From Bacteroidia bacterium (GTDB taxonomy: Bacteria > Bacteroidota > Bacteroidia > J057 > JAIXKT01), in NCBI GenBank assembly GCA_026932145.1, contig JAIXKT010000007.1:58754-113695 (forward strand): DNA of 54,942 nucleotides, given 5' to 3'. Made by a program: the position numbers and the translations under genes. The notes below the pieces were generated by a model. That model saw nothing but the letters and a program-made list of their open reading frames with translations. It made no database searches and had not been told where the DNA came from. Within the stretch, counting starts at the first letter, position 1. Each line of letters begins with the position of its first letter. Below are positions 16,682-25,309 of the stretch, piece after piece.

Positions 16682-18379
16682 TTAACTGCCTTTATTTTTC
16701 GCCAATGATGGTTTAACATAAAAATCATAGCCTCCGGATGAATACCAAAGTTTTAAATTAGAAAAACGAGTCATAACTTCCTCACGGTCATTAACTTTTG
16801 CAGAAACATAAACGGGGTTTTGAAATTGTTCGGATAAAATAAAGTCAGGGTTATCTTGAAGTTTTGATTTTTCGGGGGTAGTTTTCCCGTAAAAATAGTG
16901 CGCATAGCTCTTGTAACCAACAGGAATAGCAAGTTCAGACCTTGAATCTTGTTCTCTAAAAAACTGTATAGCAGGCCCTTGTGTGTATTGTGCTATTTTA
17001 GGAACAATATATTCATTCACTAAATTTAAGGATATAGCGGTATTAATCATAAAAGCGTACACAAATTTTTCATATTGTTTAGAAATTATGAAATAGAGAG
17101 CAATAGTTCCGATTATTACAAAGGAGATTCCGGCAAGCATATCCCAGTAGCTCCATGATAACGGCAAAGATAACGCAGCAGAAATAAACTTATCATGAAT
17201 ACGAGAAAGGATAAGTTCAGGGTGCATCCCTAAATACGGAACGGTTATTAATGCTGCACTAACGCCCAAGATCAGAACAATGTAGCCCAAAAAAACTTCC
17301 CATGCAGGATGCTTATTTTCATACATTAATTTAGCTACATAGAAAGCTGCCAAAAATGCACCGGGGTAATAAGTCATTGAAGAATAATGAACTATCTTGG
17401 TTTGAGAGATAGAAAAAATAATCATCACAACCCAAAACCACAAAAACATGATGGTTTTTAAAATACGGGTTTCAAGATTAAGCCTCTCCGGAAACATACC
17501 GCGAAAAGCAAATAATGACATGGGAAAACAACCAATCAAAAATACTATAAAATGGTAATAAAAAGGCTGCTCGTGCCCGGCAACCGGTTGGGTAAATAAT
17601 TCAATTTGGTAATGAAGAAATTTTTCTACAAACCAAGTACCGTGGACGTATGTTTCAACACCGAACCAACTTCCCACAACTACAGTGTAGGAAATAAGCA
17701 TTCGTATGACTCCTGTCAAAAAAGAACGAACCTGAAAAAACCAACAGGCATAGCCAAAGTACGTTAAGCCAACTATGAGTAGAGCTACTGGACCTTTGGT
17801 TAGCGTAGCCAATCCAAGCCAAAAGCCGGCATACAACGGAGCTGTCCAACGAATATATTTAGAAGATGCCTCTCTTTTACTAAAAACTTGCTCAAAACGA
17901 ACTAAGTTGATGATTCCTAAAAATATAAAGAAGTTAAAAACCGGGTCTATAATTCCGCTTTTAAAATACAGATGTGGCAATAAACTGGCAACGTAAAAGC
18001 CTGCAACCAAACGGCCAAATTGAACATTAACTAATTGAGAACCAAATCTATATAAAGATAAAATCACGATAATTCCGATAATAGCGTTTGGTAGTCTTGC
18101 CGCCATTTCATTAACTCCAAAAAGATGCATACAGCCGGCTTGTAGCCAGAAAAATAATGGGGGTTTCTCCCAAAAAGGCTTAAAATCAATTTGAACCTGA
18201 AAATAGTTACCGGAAACCAACATCTCGCGTGCAGATTCCGCAAAATTGATTTCGTCCCAATCAAAGAGTTGGTTTCGCCCGAGCCCTAACAGAAAAGATA
18301 TTCCGCATAGAACAAATAGGAAAAGCCAATCTGTAAAACGGGACCGGTTGCTAAAACGGGCTTGGTTACTCGTATTCAC
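16682..18379 (-). CDS. GT39/ArnT-like membrane glycosyltransferase
   Basis: A 565-residue polytopic protein of the PMT/ArnT (GT-C) type, which transfers sugars from polyprenyl-phosphate donors to lipids or proteins in the periplasm. The first periplasmic loop carries the family's acidic pair in FDWDEINFAESAREML, followed by KPPLFFWLQAGCMHLFGVNE and AARLPNAI. About ten to twelve membrane segments follow, then a soluble C-terminal tail. No in-frame ATG exists at the N terminus; I choose GTG at 18379 because TACCTTTG, a -7 box, ends four bases before it. The acceptor is unknown. Confidence 0.88.
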   Translation of the reverse strand: MNTSNQARFSNRSRFTDWLFLFVLCGISFLLGLGRNQLFDWDEINFAESAREMLVSGNYFQVQIDFKPFWEKPPLFFWLQAGCMHLFGVNEMAARLPNAIIGIIVILSLYRFGSQLVNVQFGRLVAGFYVASLLPHLYFKSGIIDPVFNFFIFLGIINLVRFEQVFSKREASSKYIRWTAPLYAGFWLGLATLTKGPVALLIVGLTYFGYACWFFQVRSFLTGVIRMLISYTVVVGSWFGVETYVHGTWFVEKFLHYQIELFTQPVAGHEQPFYYHFIVFLIGCFPMSLFAFRGMFPERLNLETRILKTIMFLWFWVVMIIFSISQTKIVHYSSMTYYPGAFLAAFYVAKLMYENKHPAWEVFLGYIVLILGVSAALITVPYLGMHPELILSRIHDKFISAALSLPLSWSYWDMLAGISFVIIGTIALYFIISKQYEKFVYAFMINTAISLNLVNEYIVPKIAQYTQGPAIQFFREQDSRSELAIPVGYKSYAHYFYGKTTPEKSKLQDNPDFILSEQFQNPVYVSAKVNDREEVMTRFSNLKLWYSSGGYDFYVKPSLAKNKGS

Positions 18380-18383
18380 ACCA

Positions 18384-18391
18384 CAAAGGTA
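18384..18391 (-). promoter_or_regulatory. -7 box of the GT39 gene, abutting the start codon
   Basis: TACCTTTG on the minus strand, four bases before the GTG start at 18379. If used, the mRNA would begin at or within a few bases of the start codon. No clear -33 TTG is seen 19-22 nt upstream, which lowers confidence. Confidence 0.5.
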
Positions 18392-18408
18392 TAACAGCAA
18401 ACGGAATA

Positions 18409-18442
18409 TTTGCTAATATAAGTAAGATAAGTTGTATTTTTG
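18409..18442 (+). promoter_or_regulatory. Promoter of the HEAT-repeat gene
   Basis: TTTG (18409-18412), 22 nt, TATTTTTG (18435-18442). It lies 23 nt before the ATG at 18466 and is divergent from the GT39 promoter. Confidence 0.6.
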
Positions 18443-18465
18443 GCTCTGAAATACGATATTAACGA

Positions 18466-19041
18466 ATGAACATTAAATATAGGCGGGTTGTCAAAGACAC
18501 CATTTCGCGTAAATCTTTAAATGAGAAAGCGAACCAACAGCAATGGATACTTTTTGCATTATTTCCTGAAACGGAATCAAATCCGTATGAAATTATCTAC
18601 CTAAATCCGGCTCAGGATACTGCTATTCATTATATTGAAGATGATTTTTTACAACTTGCATATCTCTTAGTTAGGGGAGACCAAGATGAATCTGTGTTGC
18701 AAGAGGCTGAATCTGTAATCCCTGTTTATCTGGAACATGAAATCGTTTTTTTCTTGGAGAAAGCAGAAAGCATTGAAAGCAAGGTTCAAGCATTGCACTA
18801 TGCGGCTATTACTGCTCCGGATACTTTTTATGAGTATTATTTTAATCGGTTTTTAGATGCCTTAAAATCAACCGATATTCAGGTCAGAAATGCTGCTATT
18901 ATTGGCATCGGATACGTTGGTTGGCGAGAGTTTCAGCCAGTATTAGAGCAAATTGCAGAAAGTGATCCCGTTCAGGCTCTGCGGGATAATGCTCAAAAGT
19001 TGTTGGAAGGATTTAGCCCCCGATGGAAAAGTAGTGAATAA
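18466..19041 (+). CDS. HEAT-repeat protein of unknown function
   Basis: A 191-residue soluble protein. The C-terminal half reads as HEAT-type helical pairs (NRFLDALKSTDIQVRNAAII, GIGYVGWREFQPVLEQIAES, QALRDNAQKLLEGF). The N-terminal part (about residues 1-90) is acidic and without a recognised domain. HEAT arrays generally mediate protein binding. It ends just before a strong shared terminator and has its own promoter, so it is probably monocistronic. Confidence 0.8.
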   Translation: MNIKYRRVVKDTISRKSLNEKANQQQWILFALFPETESNPYEIIYLNPAQDTAIHYIEDDFLQLAYLLVRGDQDESVLQEAESVIPVYLEHEIVFFLEKAESIESKVQALHYAAITAPDTFYEYYFNRFLDALKSTDIQVRNAAIIGIGYVGWREFQPVLEQIAESDPVQALRDNAQKLLEGFSPRWKSSE

Positions 19042-19060
19042 GAGAACTATTTTTCCTACT

Positions 19061-19104
19061 AAATCAAAAAGGTCGTCTGTTAATTCAGACGACCTTTTTG
19101 ATTT
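19061..19104. terminator. Bidirectional intrinsic terminator
   Basis: A perfect 19-bp inverted repeat (AAATCAAAAAGGTCGTCTG at 19061-19079 and its complement at 19086-19104) with a 6-nt loop. The GGTCGTCTG core is flanked by A and T runs on both sides, so it can end both the HEAT gene (plus) and the lipoprotein gene (minus), which converge here. Confidence 0.92.
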
Positions 19105-19118
19105 ACGTTAGCAAATAA

Positions 19119-20036
19119 TTAATTTTCTACTTTAATTGCTACGGTTGCGCCACCACCGGTAGTTGCACTGGTGATTTTTACGATTCCGTATTTACCGGAA
19201 GTAGTATTTTTGAAAGCGAATACTTTTCCTACGGCAAAGTCGCTTCCACCAATACGCTCACCGTCTCCGTTTCCTGAATAGGTGGATAAAGTTCCATTGT
19301 TGTAAAGGCCAGCTAAGGCAGTTTGGTCATCAACAGCGTCAAAATCAGTTGTGCTTAAGGTTGTTGTTTTCCAAATGGTTTGTACAGCACCCCAGCTTTG
19401 GTAAGCTGCAGATCCCTGATAAGCAGAACCTTTACGAGTTAAAGGAGATATAAAGCTATGGAAAGAAGTGCTACTTGAGTAGAAATAGGTTATATCAACA
19501 CTACTTGCATTTCCTTTGGCTATGGAAGAATCAGTACCTGCGGTTGCTGATGCTGTATTTGAAGCTAAGAATCCACTACCATTGCTAAAAGTTACGGCTG
19601 AGAATAGTTTAGGAGCAGTAGGGCCTGCGGTAGCTTTTACTGTAACGGTGATTTTGCGGGTAGCAACTTTTCCATCAGTAGCTGTTGCGGTAAATTCATA
19701 GCTTATCGTTTGCTCTGCTGCAGGTAAAGTAACGGTGGTATCTAAGGAAAAAGATGCACTGTTGATTTTGTCATGTGTGTTCGAATAAGGAGTTCCGGTA
19801 AGTGAGGAAGTTGACTTAGAAACGAATTTATCAATATTTTTACCATCTTTTCCTTTGTTTACTAAGATTTTAAAATTGATAACTTCTCCCGGTGCTTTGG
19901 TAACGTCTGCACTGACCCCGGCTCCGTCAAGGGTAATGGTGGGGTCTTCTAATTTTACTTCATCATCTTTTTTGCAACCTGTTAATACAGTAGCAAACAA
20001 TGCGATTCCGGTTAGGAATAATTGGATGTTTTTCAT
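19119..20036 (-). CDS. Secreted Ser/Thr-rich lipoprotein, function unknown
   Basis: A 305-residue protein with a lipoprotein signal peptide (MKNIQLFLTGIALFATVLTG, lipobox LTGC with Cys21), then KKDDEVKLEDP, a charged start typical of Bacteroidota lipoproteins. The middle (VINFKILVNKGKDGKNID, TISYEFTATATDGKVATRKI) looks like a beta-sandwich domain, and the rest is rich in Ser, Thr and Gly. I cannot assign a function. It has a strong own promoter and shares a perfect terminator, so it is an isolated, likely well-expressed gene. Confidence 0.85.
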   Translation of the reverse strand: MKNIQLFLTGIALFATVLTGCKKDDEVKLEDPTITLDGAGVSADVTKAPGEVINFKILVNKGKDGKNIDKFVSKSTSSLTGTPYSNTHDKINSASFSLDTTVTLPAAEQTISYEFTATATDGKVATRKITVTVKATAGPTAPKLFSAVTFSNGSGFLASNTASATAGTDSSIAKGNASSVDITYFYSSSTSFHSFISPLTRKGSAYQGSAAYQSWGAVQTIWKTTTLSTTDFDAVDDQTALAGLYNNGTLSTYSGNGDGERIGGSDFAVGKVFAFKNTTSGKYGIVKITSATTGGGATVAIKVEN

Positions 20037-20058
20037 TTTGGTTTAAATAAAAAGTGCG

Positions 20059-20087
20059 CAAAGGTACATATTTTTTGAAAAAGTCAA
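20059..20087 (-). promoter_or_regulatory. Promoter of the lipoprotein gene
   Basis: TTGAC (20087-20083), 16 nt, TACCTTTG (20066-20059) on the minus strand, a good Bacteroidota promoter. Transcription should start near 20054, giving a leader of about 18 nt before the ATG at 20036. Confidence 0.75.
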
Positions 20088-20137
20088 GCCTATTTTTCTT
20101 AATTTTCTGAAATATTCTAAAAAGTCAAGTACGTTTT

Positions 20138-20773
20138 TTAGCGAATAGGTTTAGCCGGATTTCCGGCAATTTTAGCACCGTCAGGGAAGTTTTGGGTTAC
20201 AACTGCCCCTGCACCCACAATGACATTACTTCCTAAGGTAACTCCGGGCAAAATAGTAGCTTGTGCACCAATAAATGATTCATCACCGATAGTTACATTC
20301 CCAAGCAAGACAGCTCCCGGCCCAATTTCACAAAAATCTCCTATTTTGGTATCGTGATGTATCTGTGCACGTACGTTGATGAGTGTTCCGATACCGATTT
20401 CCGTAAAGCTTTCTAAATAAACTTCTGATAAAAAACTAGCCGAAGGAGAAATTTTGATAAAAGGTATTTTTTCTGTACAATGATGATTCAATCCGATGCA
20501 GTTTCCGGTTAATTTTATCAATAAGTTAAAGAAATACTTTCGTAAGTTAGGGTTTCCTACTGCGAGCAAAAAATCGAATTTTTGTAGATTCCCGTTAGTG
20601 TTTAGCCACTCTCTTAGTTGAATTTCGTTAGGTATTACGGGAAAGTAGCTTTCTAATCTAACGTCCACATTTCCAGAATCATACCAAGCAGTTCGGTCGT
20701 ATTTTAGGTGAACGATTTGGGGTAATAGCTGTTTGGCAAGCCCGCCCGCCCCAACTATTAGAAGTGAGTTCAT
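20138..20773 (-). CDS. NeuD/PglD-family sugar O- or N-acyltransferase
   Basis: A 211-residue protein. It has an N-terminal Rossmann-like part (MNSLLIVGAGGLAKQLLPQI) and a C-terminal left-handed beta-helix of hexapeptide repeats (IGIGTLINVRAQIHHDTKIG, FCEIGPGAVLLGNVTIGD, FIGAQATILPGVTLG, VIVGAGAVVTQNFPDGAKIA, GNPAKPI). This matches enzymes that acetylate nucleotide sugars or sialic-acid-like sugars for surface glycans. No other glycan-cluster gene adjoins it on this strand, so the substrate is open. The divergent neighbour is the PAS-SpoIIE gene. Confidence 0.88.
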   Translation of the reverse strand: MNSLLIVGAGGLAKQLLPQIVHLKYDRTAWYDSGNVDVRLESYFPVIPNEIQLREWLNTNGNLQKFDFLLAVGNPNLRKYFFNLLIKLTGNCIGLNHHCTEKIPFIKISPSASFLSEVYLESFTEIGIGTLINVRAQIHHDTKIGDFCEIGPGAVLLGNVTIGDESFIGAQATILPGVTLGSNVIVGAGAVVTQNFPDGAKIAGNPAKPIR

Positions 20774-20863
20774 ATAAAATTTAAGATATGAAAAATTATT
20801 AGATAAAATAAGAATTATCCACAGAAATCTACAAATATCGTGTAAATTTGTATAAAATAGTTT

Positions 20864-20894
20864 TTGCCGATGTTATATTCTCTCTGTATTTTTG
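20864..20894 (+). promoter_or_regulatory. Promoter of the PAS-SpoIIE gene
   Basis: TTG (20864-20866), 20 nt, TATTTTTG (20887-20894). A start site near 20900 excludes the upstream ATG at 20848 and supports the ATG at 20929. Confidence 0.7.
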
Positions 20895-20928
20895 CGCTGG
20901 CTTTAATACGGAAAATAGCGGGTTCATA

Positions 20929-22197
20929 ATGTATAATTACGAAGAATTACTTGCCTTGATAGACCGGTCATCTCGGTTTCAGGAAATGCTTGAAGACCGT
21001 ATCGGTAGAATCAACGGGAATTTAGCCTCCAAAGAAGAACTACATCCGGTTATAGCTTCTTTATTTGAGCATTTACGTAAGCACCATCAACTGCCAATTG
21101 TCTCAGAAACAGATTGTGACGGTGTAATAATCAATGTAAATGAAGAGTTTTGCCGAAAAACTAAATTTACTAAGGAAGAGTTAATTGGCCAAAATATCCG
21201 TATTATCAAATCTGGGCATATACCAAGCAATGTGTTTCAGTCCCTTTGGTCAAGGATTAGCCGCGGCGGAGTCTGGATGGGAGAACTCAAAAACCGCGCA
21301 AAAGACTTTGAAACTTTTTGGGTAGATATTTTTATCGCTCCGGTGTTAGATGAAAGCGGTAACCCAATTCGGTATTGGAGCGTAGCCTATGACGTTACCG
21401 ACCAAATGAAACAAAAGGAGGAAAACGAGGCAAAAAGTAAAGACATTATGGAATCTATCCGGTATGCTAAAAGAATCCAGAAAACTATTTTACCGGATAA
21501 AAACGCTATGGATAAAGCACTGGAAAACCATTTTACTTTATTCAAACCCAAAGATATTGTTTCAGGAGACTTTTATTGGTTTACTTCAACTGTCAATAAA
21601 GTTTTTGTGGCCGTTGTGGATTGCACAGGGCACGGAGTTCCGGGAGCTTTTATGTCCTTAATTGGTTACAATTTACTAAATCAAATTGTAAATCAGCAAA
21701 ATATTCATACTCCTGCTAAGATTTTAAACGAACTACACGTACAGGTAAGATCTACCTTAAAACAGGATTCAACGGAGTCAAAATCCCGAGATGGGATGGA
21801 TGTATGCCTTTGTGCTATTGAGCGTTATGGTGAAGATGTAGAGTTTGCCGGAGCTTTTCGCCCCCTACTTTGGTGGCATGAAAACGAACTTGTAGAGATA
21901 AAAGGAGATAAATTTTCAATAGGCGGTGAACAAATGGAAGAAGAACGGGTTTTTACTAACCATTTCTTTGAGGTATCGCAAGGAGATATTATCTATATGT
22001 TTTCTGACGGAATGACAGACCAATTTGGAGGCCCTGACATAAAAAAGTTCTCTACCAGAAGGCTAAAAGACCTCATCGTTGAAAACCACCATGAATCTAT
22101 GCACGTCCAACGTGCCTTGTTTAACATCGTTTGGAAAGACTGGAAAGCCGAAGAAGAACAAACTGATGACGTTACTATGATTGGCATCGCTTTCTAA
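20929..22197 (+). CDS. PAS-domain SpoIIE/PP2C-type serine phosphatase
   Basis: A 422-residue signalling protein. After an N-terminal helical region comes a PAS domain (about residues 50-165: IVSETDCDGVIINVNEEFCR, GQNIRIIKSGHIP, VAYDVTDQMKQKEE). A linker helix (MESIRYAKRIQKTILPDK) typical of Bacteroidota SpoIIE proteins follows, then the PP2C-like phosphatase with metal-binding aspartates in SGDFYWF, VVDCTGHGVPGAFMS and SDGMTDQFGG. Such proteins usually act on anti-anti-sigma (STAS) partners, none of which is encoded here. The start follows from the promoter at 20864-20894. The next gene begins 47 bp later on the same strand. Confidence 0.92.
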   Translation: MYNYEELLALIDRSSRFQEMLEDRIGRINGNLASKEELHPVIASLFEHLRKHHQLPIVSETDCDGVIINVNEEFCRKTKFTKEELIGQNIRIIKSGHIPSNVFQSLWSRISRGGVWMGELKNRAKDFETFWVDIFIAPVLDESGNPIRYWSVAYDVTDQMKQKEENEAKSKDIMESIRYAKRIQKTILPDKNAMDKALENHFTLFKPKDIVSGDFYWFTSTVNKVFVAVVDCTGHGVPGAFMSLIGYNLLNQIVNQQNIHTPAKILNELHVQVRSTLKQDSTESKSRDGMDVCLCAIERYGEDVEFAGAFRPLLWWHENELVEIKGDKFSIGGEQMEEERVFTNHFFEVSQGDIIYMFSDGMTDQFGGPDIKKFSTRRLKDLIVENHHESMHVQRALFNIVWKDWKAEEEQTDDVTMIGIAF

Positions 22198-22244
22198 GTT
22201 ATTGAGCAAAATACACTTATTCCCGTAGTAGCCGTCTTTCACCG

Positions 22245-23156
22245 ATGCTAAAAGTTTATCAATATATTTTCAACCAGATAGCAGAAACACCCCACAAGAA
22301 GTTTTATCAAAAAATCTGGAGGCGCTTTTTTCAAATCCTTCAGAAAATACTCCTTAAAATATCAAACCCAATCGTAAAAACAAACTTATACGGCTTCCCC
22401 TTTCAAGTACCATTTTCGCATGACTTACCTAAAAACCTAAAAAAGTATCCGAATTATTCATTTAATTTACTGAAAATAGCATTGTGGGTAAATCAAAAAT
22501 ATCCGGATACTCCGATTATTGATATAGGAGCTAATGTTGGGGATACCGCAGCATTATTACGGACTCAGTTGAAAAACGCCATACTGTGTATTGAGGGGAA
22601 TCCCCATTTTTTTGAACTTTTGCAGCAAAATACCCAAATCTTTACCGGAGTAAAGCCAGTTATTCAGTTATTGGGGGCAGAAAATACAGCACTTCATTCA
22701 GAATTGGTAATTAAAAAAGGAACTGCACAGGTGAAAAATGCTTCAGAAAAAAAGTCTTCTGTAAAAATGCTAACGACCGTTTTGCAGCAATATCCGGAAT
22801 TTCTGAATTCTAAGTTAGTAAAAATAGATACAGACGGCTTTGATGGCTATATCTTACGCGGTGCAACTCAATGGATACAAGACCAAAAACCATATATATT
22901 TTTAGAATTTGACCCGTATTTTTTGGGTATTCAACAATTTCCGGTTATGGAGATAATAGAGATTTTTAGAGAAAAACATTATAAATTAGTTTCATTCTTT
23001 GATAATTTCGGTAATTATCTAACCACAGTTAAGATGAATGAGTTAAGCGAAATTGAGCGTTTGGTACAAAGAATCAAAGGATGTGAGGGCGTTTGTTATT
23101 ATGACTTGTTATTTATGCCGGAAGACGACTTAGTTGATTATCCGTATCTACGCTGA
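22245..23156 (+). CDS. FkbM-family methyltransferase
   Basis: A 303-residue putative SAM-dependent methyltransferase. SAM-binding motif I is IIDIGANVGDTAALLR, followed by the acidic ribose-binding strand ILCIEGNPHFFELLQQN. Later FkbM features are VKIDTDGFDGYILRGA and PYIFLEFDPYFLG. These enzymes usually O-methylate sugars or other small molecules, and the substrate is unknown. It lies close behind the phosphatase gene and converges with the next gene. Confidence 0.88.
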   Translation: MLKVYQYIFNQIAETPHKKFYQKIWRRFFQILQKILLKISNPIVKTNLYGFPFQVPFSHDLPKNLKKYPNYSFNLLKIALWVNQKYPDTPIIDIGANVGDTAALLRTQLKNAILCIEGNPHFFELLQQNTQIFTGVKPVIQLLGAENTALHSELVIKKGTAQVKNASEKKSSVKMLTTVLQQYPEFLNSKLVKIDTDGFDGYILRGATQWIQDQKPYIFLEFDPYFLGIQQFPVMEIIEIFREKHYKLVSFFDNFGNYLTTVKMNELSEIERLVQRIKGCEGVCYYDLLFMPEDDLVDYPYLR

Positions 23157-23171
23157 GTGTATTGTTGTTAG

Positions 23172-24329
23172 TTATTTTTTTAGTCTAACTGTGGCAATGG
23201 CTGGTAGGTGGTCTGAATATTGAATAGATGGCGTTTTAAAGTCAGCGATGATAAGTTTGTTGGATGCCAAGATGTAGTCAATTCGGTGCTTGTTAATTAA
23301 GCTATTTCCGTAAGTTTTTCCAAGCCCGAATCCTCGTTCCTCAAAGGCATCTTGCAGGTCTGAACGTACGGCACGGTAATGTGGATGATAGGGTGTTGCA
23401 TTTAAGTCCCCGCAAACCATAACAGGATAATGGCACTGCTGCCTGTCTTTTTCATACGCTTCTATTTGGCTATGCTGCTTGCGCCAAGCCTCTAACATCA
23501 CTTTTACTACAGTCCAAAAACTGCGAAAACTATACGGTTTATTGCTATTTTCTGACCAAAAATCTATATGCTGTTCGTGAAAATTATAGGATTCTAAATG
23601 AGCATTGTAAACGCGAATTGTATCCCCAAACAGACGAATATCGGCAAAGATTAAGCCGTTTGTTGTATTTATCTCAGAATAAACTAATTGCTTTCCTTTA
23701 ACAATTGGAAAACGTGAAAAAATAGCTAATCCAAATGAACCAAATACTTTTGAAGGGAAAAAAACAGCATACGGTAAGTTCAACTCTTTTTTAAATCGGC
23801 TTTTAACATCAGAATAACTTATTTCGGTATTTGTGGTATCTTCCTTAGATTTAGTTGCTTTGGACTTTAGTTTGGGATTCCAAAATTCCTGCACACAAAG
23901 AATATCCGGCTGCTGAGGTTTTATCACTTTGATACAAGTATCTATATTAGATACACGATTATCAAATACCTTGATGTTATAGCTCATTACCTTAAAGTCT
24001 CGTTCTGTTAAATCCATTGCCCCATTAAATTGAATTGTATGGGTAAAAGCCGGATAATTAATAATTAAAAAAGCGAAGTTAAATAGTGCTTTTTTTAGGG
24101 AGAACATCAGCCAGACGAGGGTCCAAAAAGCCGGTATCAAGAGCCAGTACGGTGCGTGTAGGCTAAACAAAGTAGGTATCCACCACGTATCCGGCATGAT
24201 ATAAGGAGCTATGGCTACCAACAAAGCCGGCGGCAGCATAACTATATTTAGGTAAAAAAAAGTACGGTTAAGTAGCCGGCTAGTCCAGTTAGTCTCTTCG
24301 GCTGGCGTTGAAGAGGGTTTGTTTTTCAT
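23172..24329 (-). CDS. Membrane-anchored endonuclease/exonuclease/phosphatase-family protein
   Basis: A 385-residue protein. Residues about 20-105 contain three hydrophobic segments. The C-terminal EEP domain starts at FKVMSYNIKVFDNR and has the metal/catalytic motifs LCVQEFWN (Glu), VYNAHLES (His), VCGDLNATP (Asp, Asn) and SDHLPAIA (Asp-His). The family includes nucleases, sphingomyelinases and phosphoinositide phosphatases, so the substrate is open. The gene overlaps the upstream rhomboid-like gene by 41 bp, a constant neighbour pair in many Bacteroidota as far as I recall. Confidence 0.87.
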   Translation of the reverse strand: MKNKPSSTPAEETNWTSRLLNRTFFYLNIVMLPPALLVAIAPYIMPDTWWIPTLFSLHAPYWLLIPAFWTLVWLMFSLKKALFNFAFLIINYPAFTHTIQFNGAMDLTERDFKVMSYNIKVFDNRVSNIDTCIKVIKPQQPDILCVQEFWNPKLKSKATKSKEDTTNTEISYSDVKSRFKKELNLPYAVFFPSKVFGSFGLAIFSRFPIVKGKQLVYSEINTTNGLIFADIRLFGDTIRVYNAHLESYNFHEQHIDFWSENSNKPYSFRSFWTVVKVMLEAWRKQHSQIEAYEKDRQQCHYPVMVCGDLNATPYHPHYRAVRSDLQDAFEERGFGLGKTYGNSLINKHRIDYILASNKLIIADFKTPSIQYSDHLPAIATVRLKK

Positions 24330-25176
24330 CGGTAGTTAAATTTTCATAACCCACAGAGGCAATTTTATCTAAAATGCGGTCTATCTCTGCTTGATTGGGC
24401 ATAGTAGATTTACGACTTAAATTTGTTTTTGCTGAAGATGATGTTTTAGTAGTTCGGTTATTGTGCGGTTTGGGTTGAAATAATGAAACTATCCATTGGA
24501 TAGGCTGATGCCATTCAAAACCTTGCTTTAAAGCGCGAATGGCTAAGAAACCGTAAAGAGCAGCACCTACTTGAGCTAACGCACTGGCCGGATTCCCAGA
24601 ACTTGCAATCATAAAAATATTAAACGTAACGATAGCCAACCCAATCCAACGAAGGCGTACTCTCCCTAACAAAAAGAGCGTTATGCCATAATCAGGAACC
24701 AATGTTGCTGATGCGGCTACAATTGCATTCAGCCCGGCAGACGCTCCAAAGATATATCCCTCCATACCTATAAAAACAGGAAAAATAGCATAACACAAAA
24801 TAGCAAATAAAGCCCCAAAAAATGCCCCCTGTAAATAAACACTCCAAATGACCACAGATTTTGTGAAATCTTTAAAAATTCCACCAATCCAATAGAACCA
24901 CACCAAGCTAAATAATGTGCCGATAAAATCCGGATAACGAAATAAAAATAACCACGTTACCCAAGACCAAGGGGAGTTTAACCAACTGCTAACCCGCGTT
25001 GATAAAGGAATTGTTTGATAAAAAGCCGTAAAGACAGAACTTTGGTTTACTAAAAAAAAGAATAGATGTATAACAGCCAATAGCAAAAATAGTCCGGCAC
25101 TAATGGCAATTATCTGCCCGATAGCTCCGTAATGGCGGATAAATTGATCCCGAAAATTATAACCAATATCATTCAT
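24289..25176 (-). CDS. Rhomboid-family protein lacking catalytic His (probable pseudoprotease)
   Basis: A 295-residue polytopic protein with a rhomboid fold and a C-terminal soluble tail (MPNQAEIDRILDKIASVGYE, a tail seen in Bacteroidota rhomboids). The catalytic Ser motif is kept (FGASAGLNAIV, Ser146). The catalytic His, normally in AHLGGALFG, is Gln202 here (LAQVGAALYG, codon CAA), and the HxxxN motif of segment 2 is also gone (GTLFSLVWFYW). The ATG at 25176 is preferred over the TTG at 25188. It overlaps the EEP gene. It could serve as an inactive, substrate-binding rhomboid. Confidence 0.85.
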   Translation of the reverse strand: MNDIGYNFRDQFIRHYGAIGQIIAISAGLFLLLAVIHLFFFLVNQSSVFTAFYQTIPLSTRVSSWLNSPWSWVTWLFLFRYPDFIGTLFSLVWFYWIGGIFKDFTKSVVIWSVYLQGAFFGALFAILCYAIFPVFIGMEGYIFGASAGLNAIVAASATLVPDYGITLFLLGRVRLRWIGLAIVTFNIFMIASSGNPASALAQVGAALYGFLAIRALKQGFEWHQPIQWIVSLFQPKPHNNRTTKTSSSAKTNLSRKSTMPNQAEIDRILDKIASVGYENLTTDEKQTLFNASRRD

Positions 25177-25309
25177 TATTCGATACAATGGCAGCGCAAA
25201 TTTCGTGATATATCCGCGAATAAAGCCATTTCTCGATTAAAATTGTCGAAATAAATACAAACTATCTTATTAAACTAAAAGCTAAATAGTTTTTGAAAAA
25301 GCAGGTTTG

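Noticed and set aside
16624-16688. Plus-strand 21-codon frame MEKITIRRFFWVILTAF
   Set aside because: Overlaps the 3' end of the GT39 gene in antisense and has no supporting signal.
20784-20801. ATGAAAAATTATTA matching the core of the 120-bp repeat
   Set aside because: Only 14 AT-rich nt match, with neither the rest of the core nor the repeat ends; likely chance.
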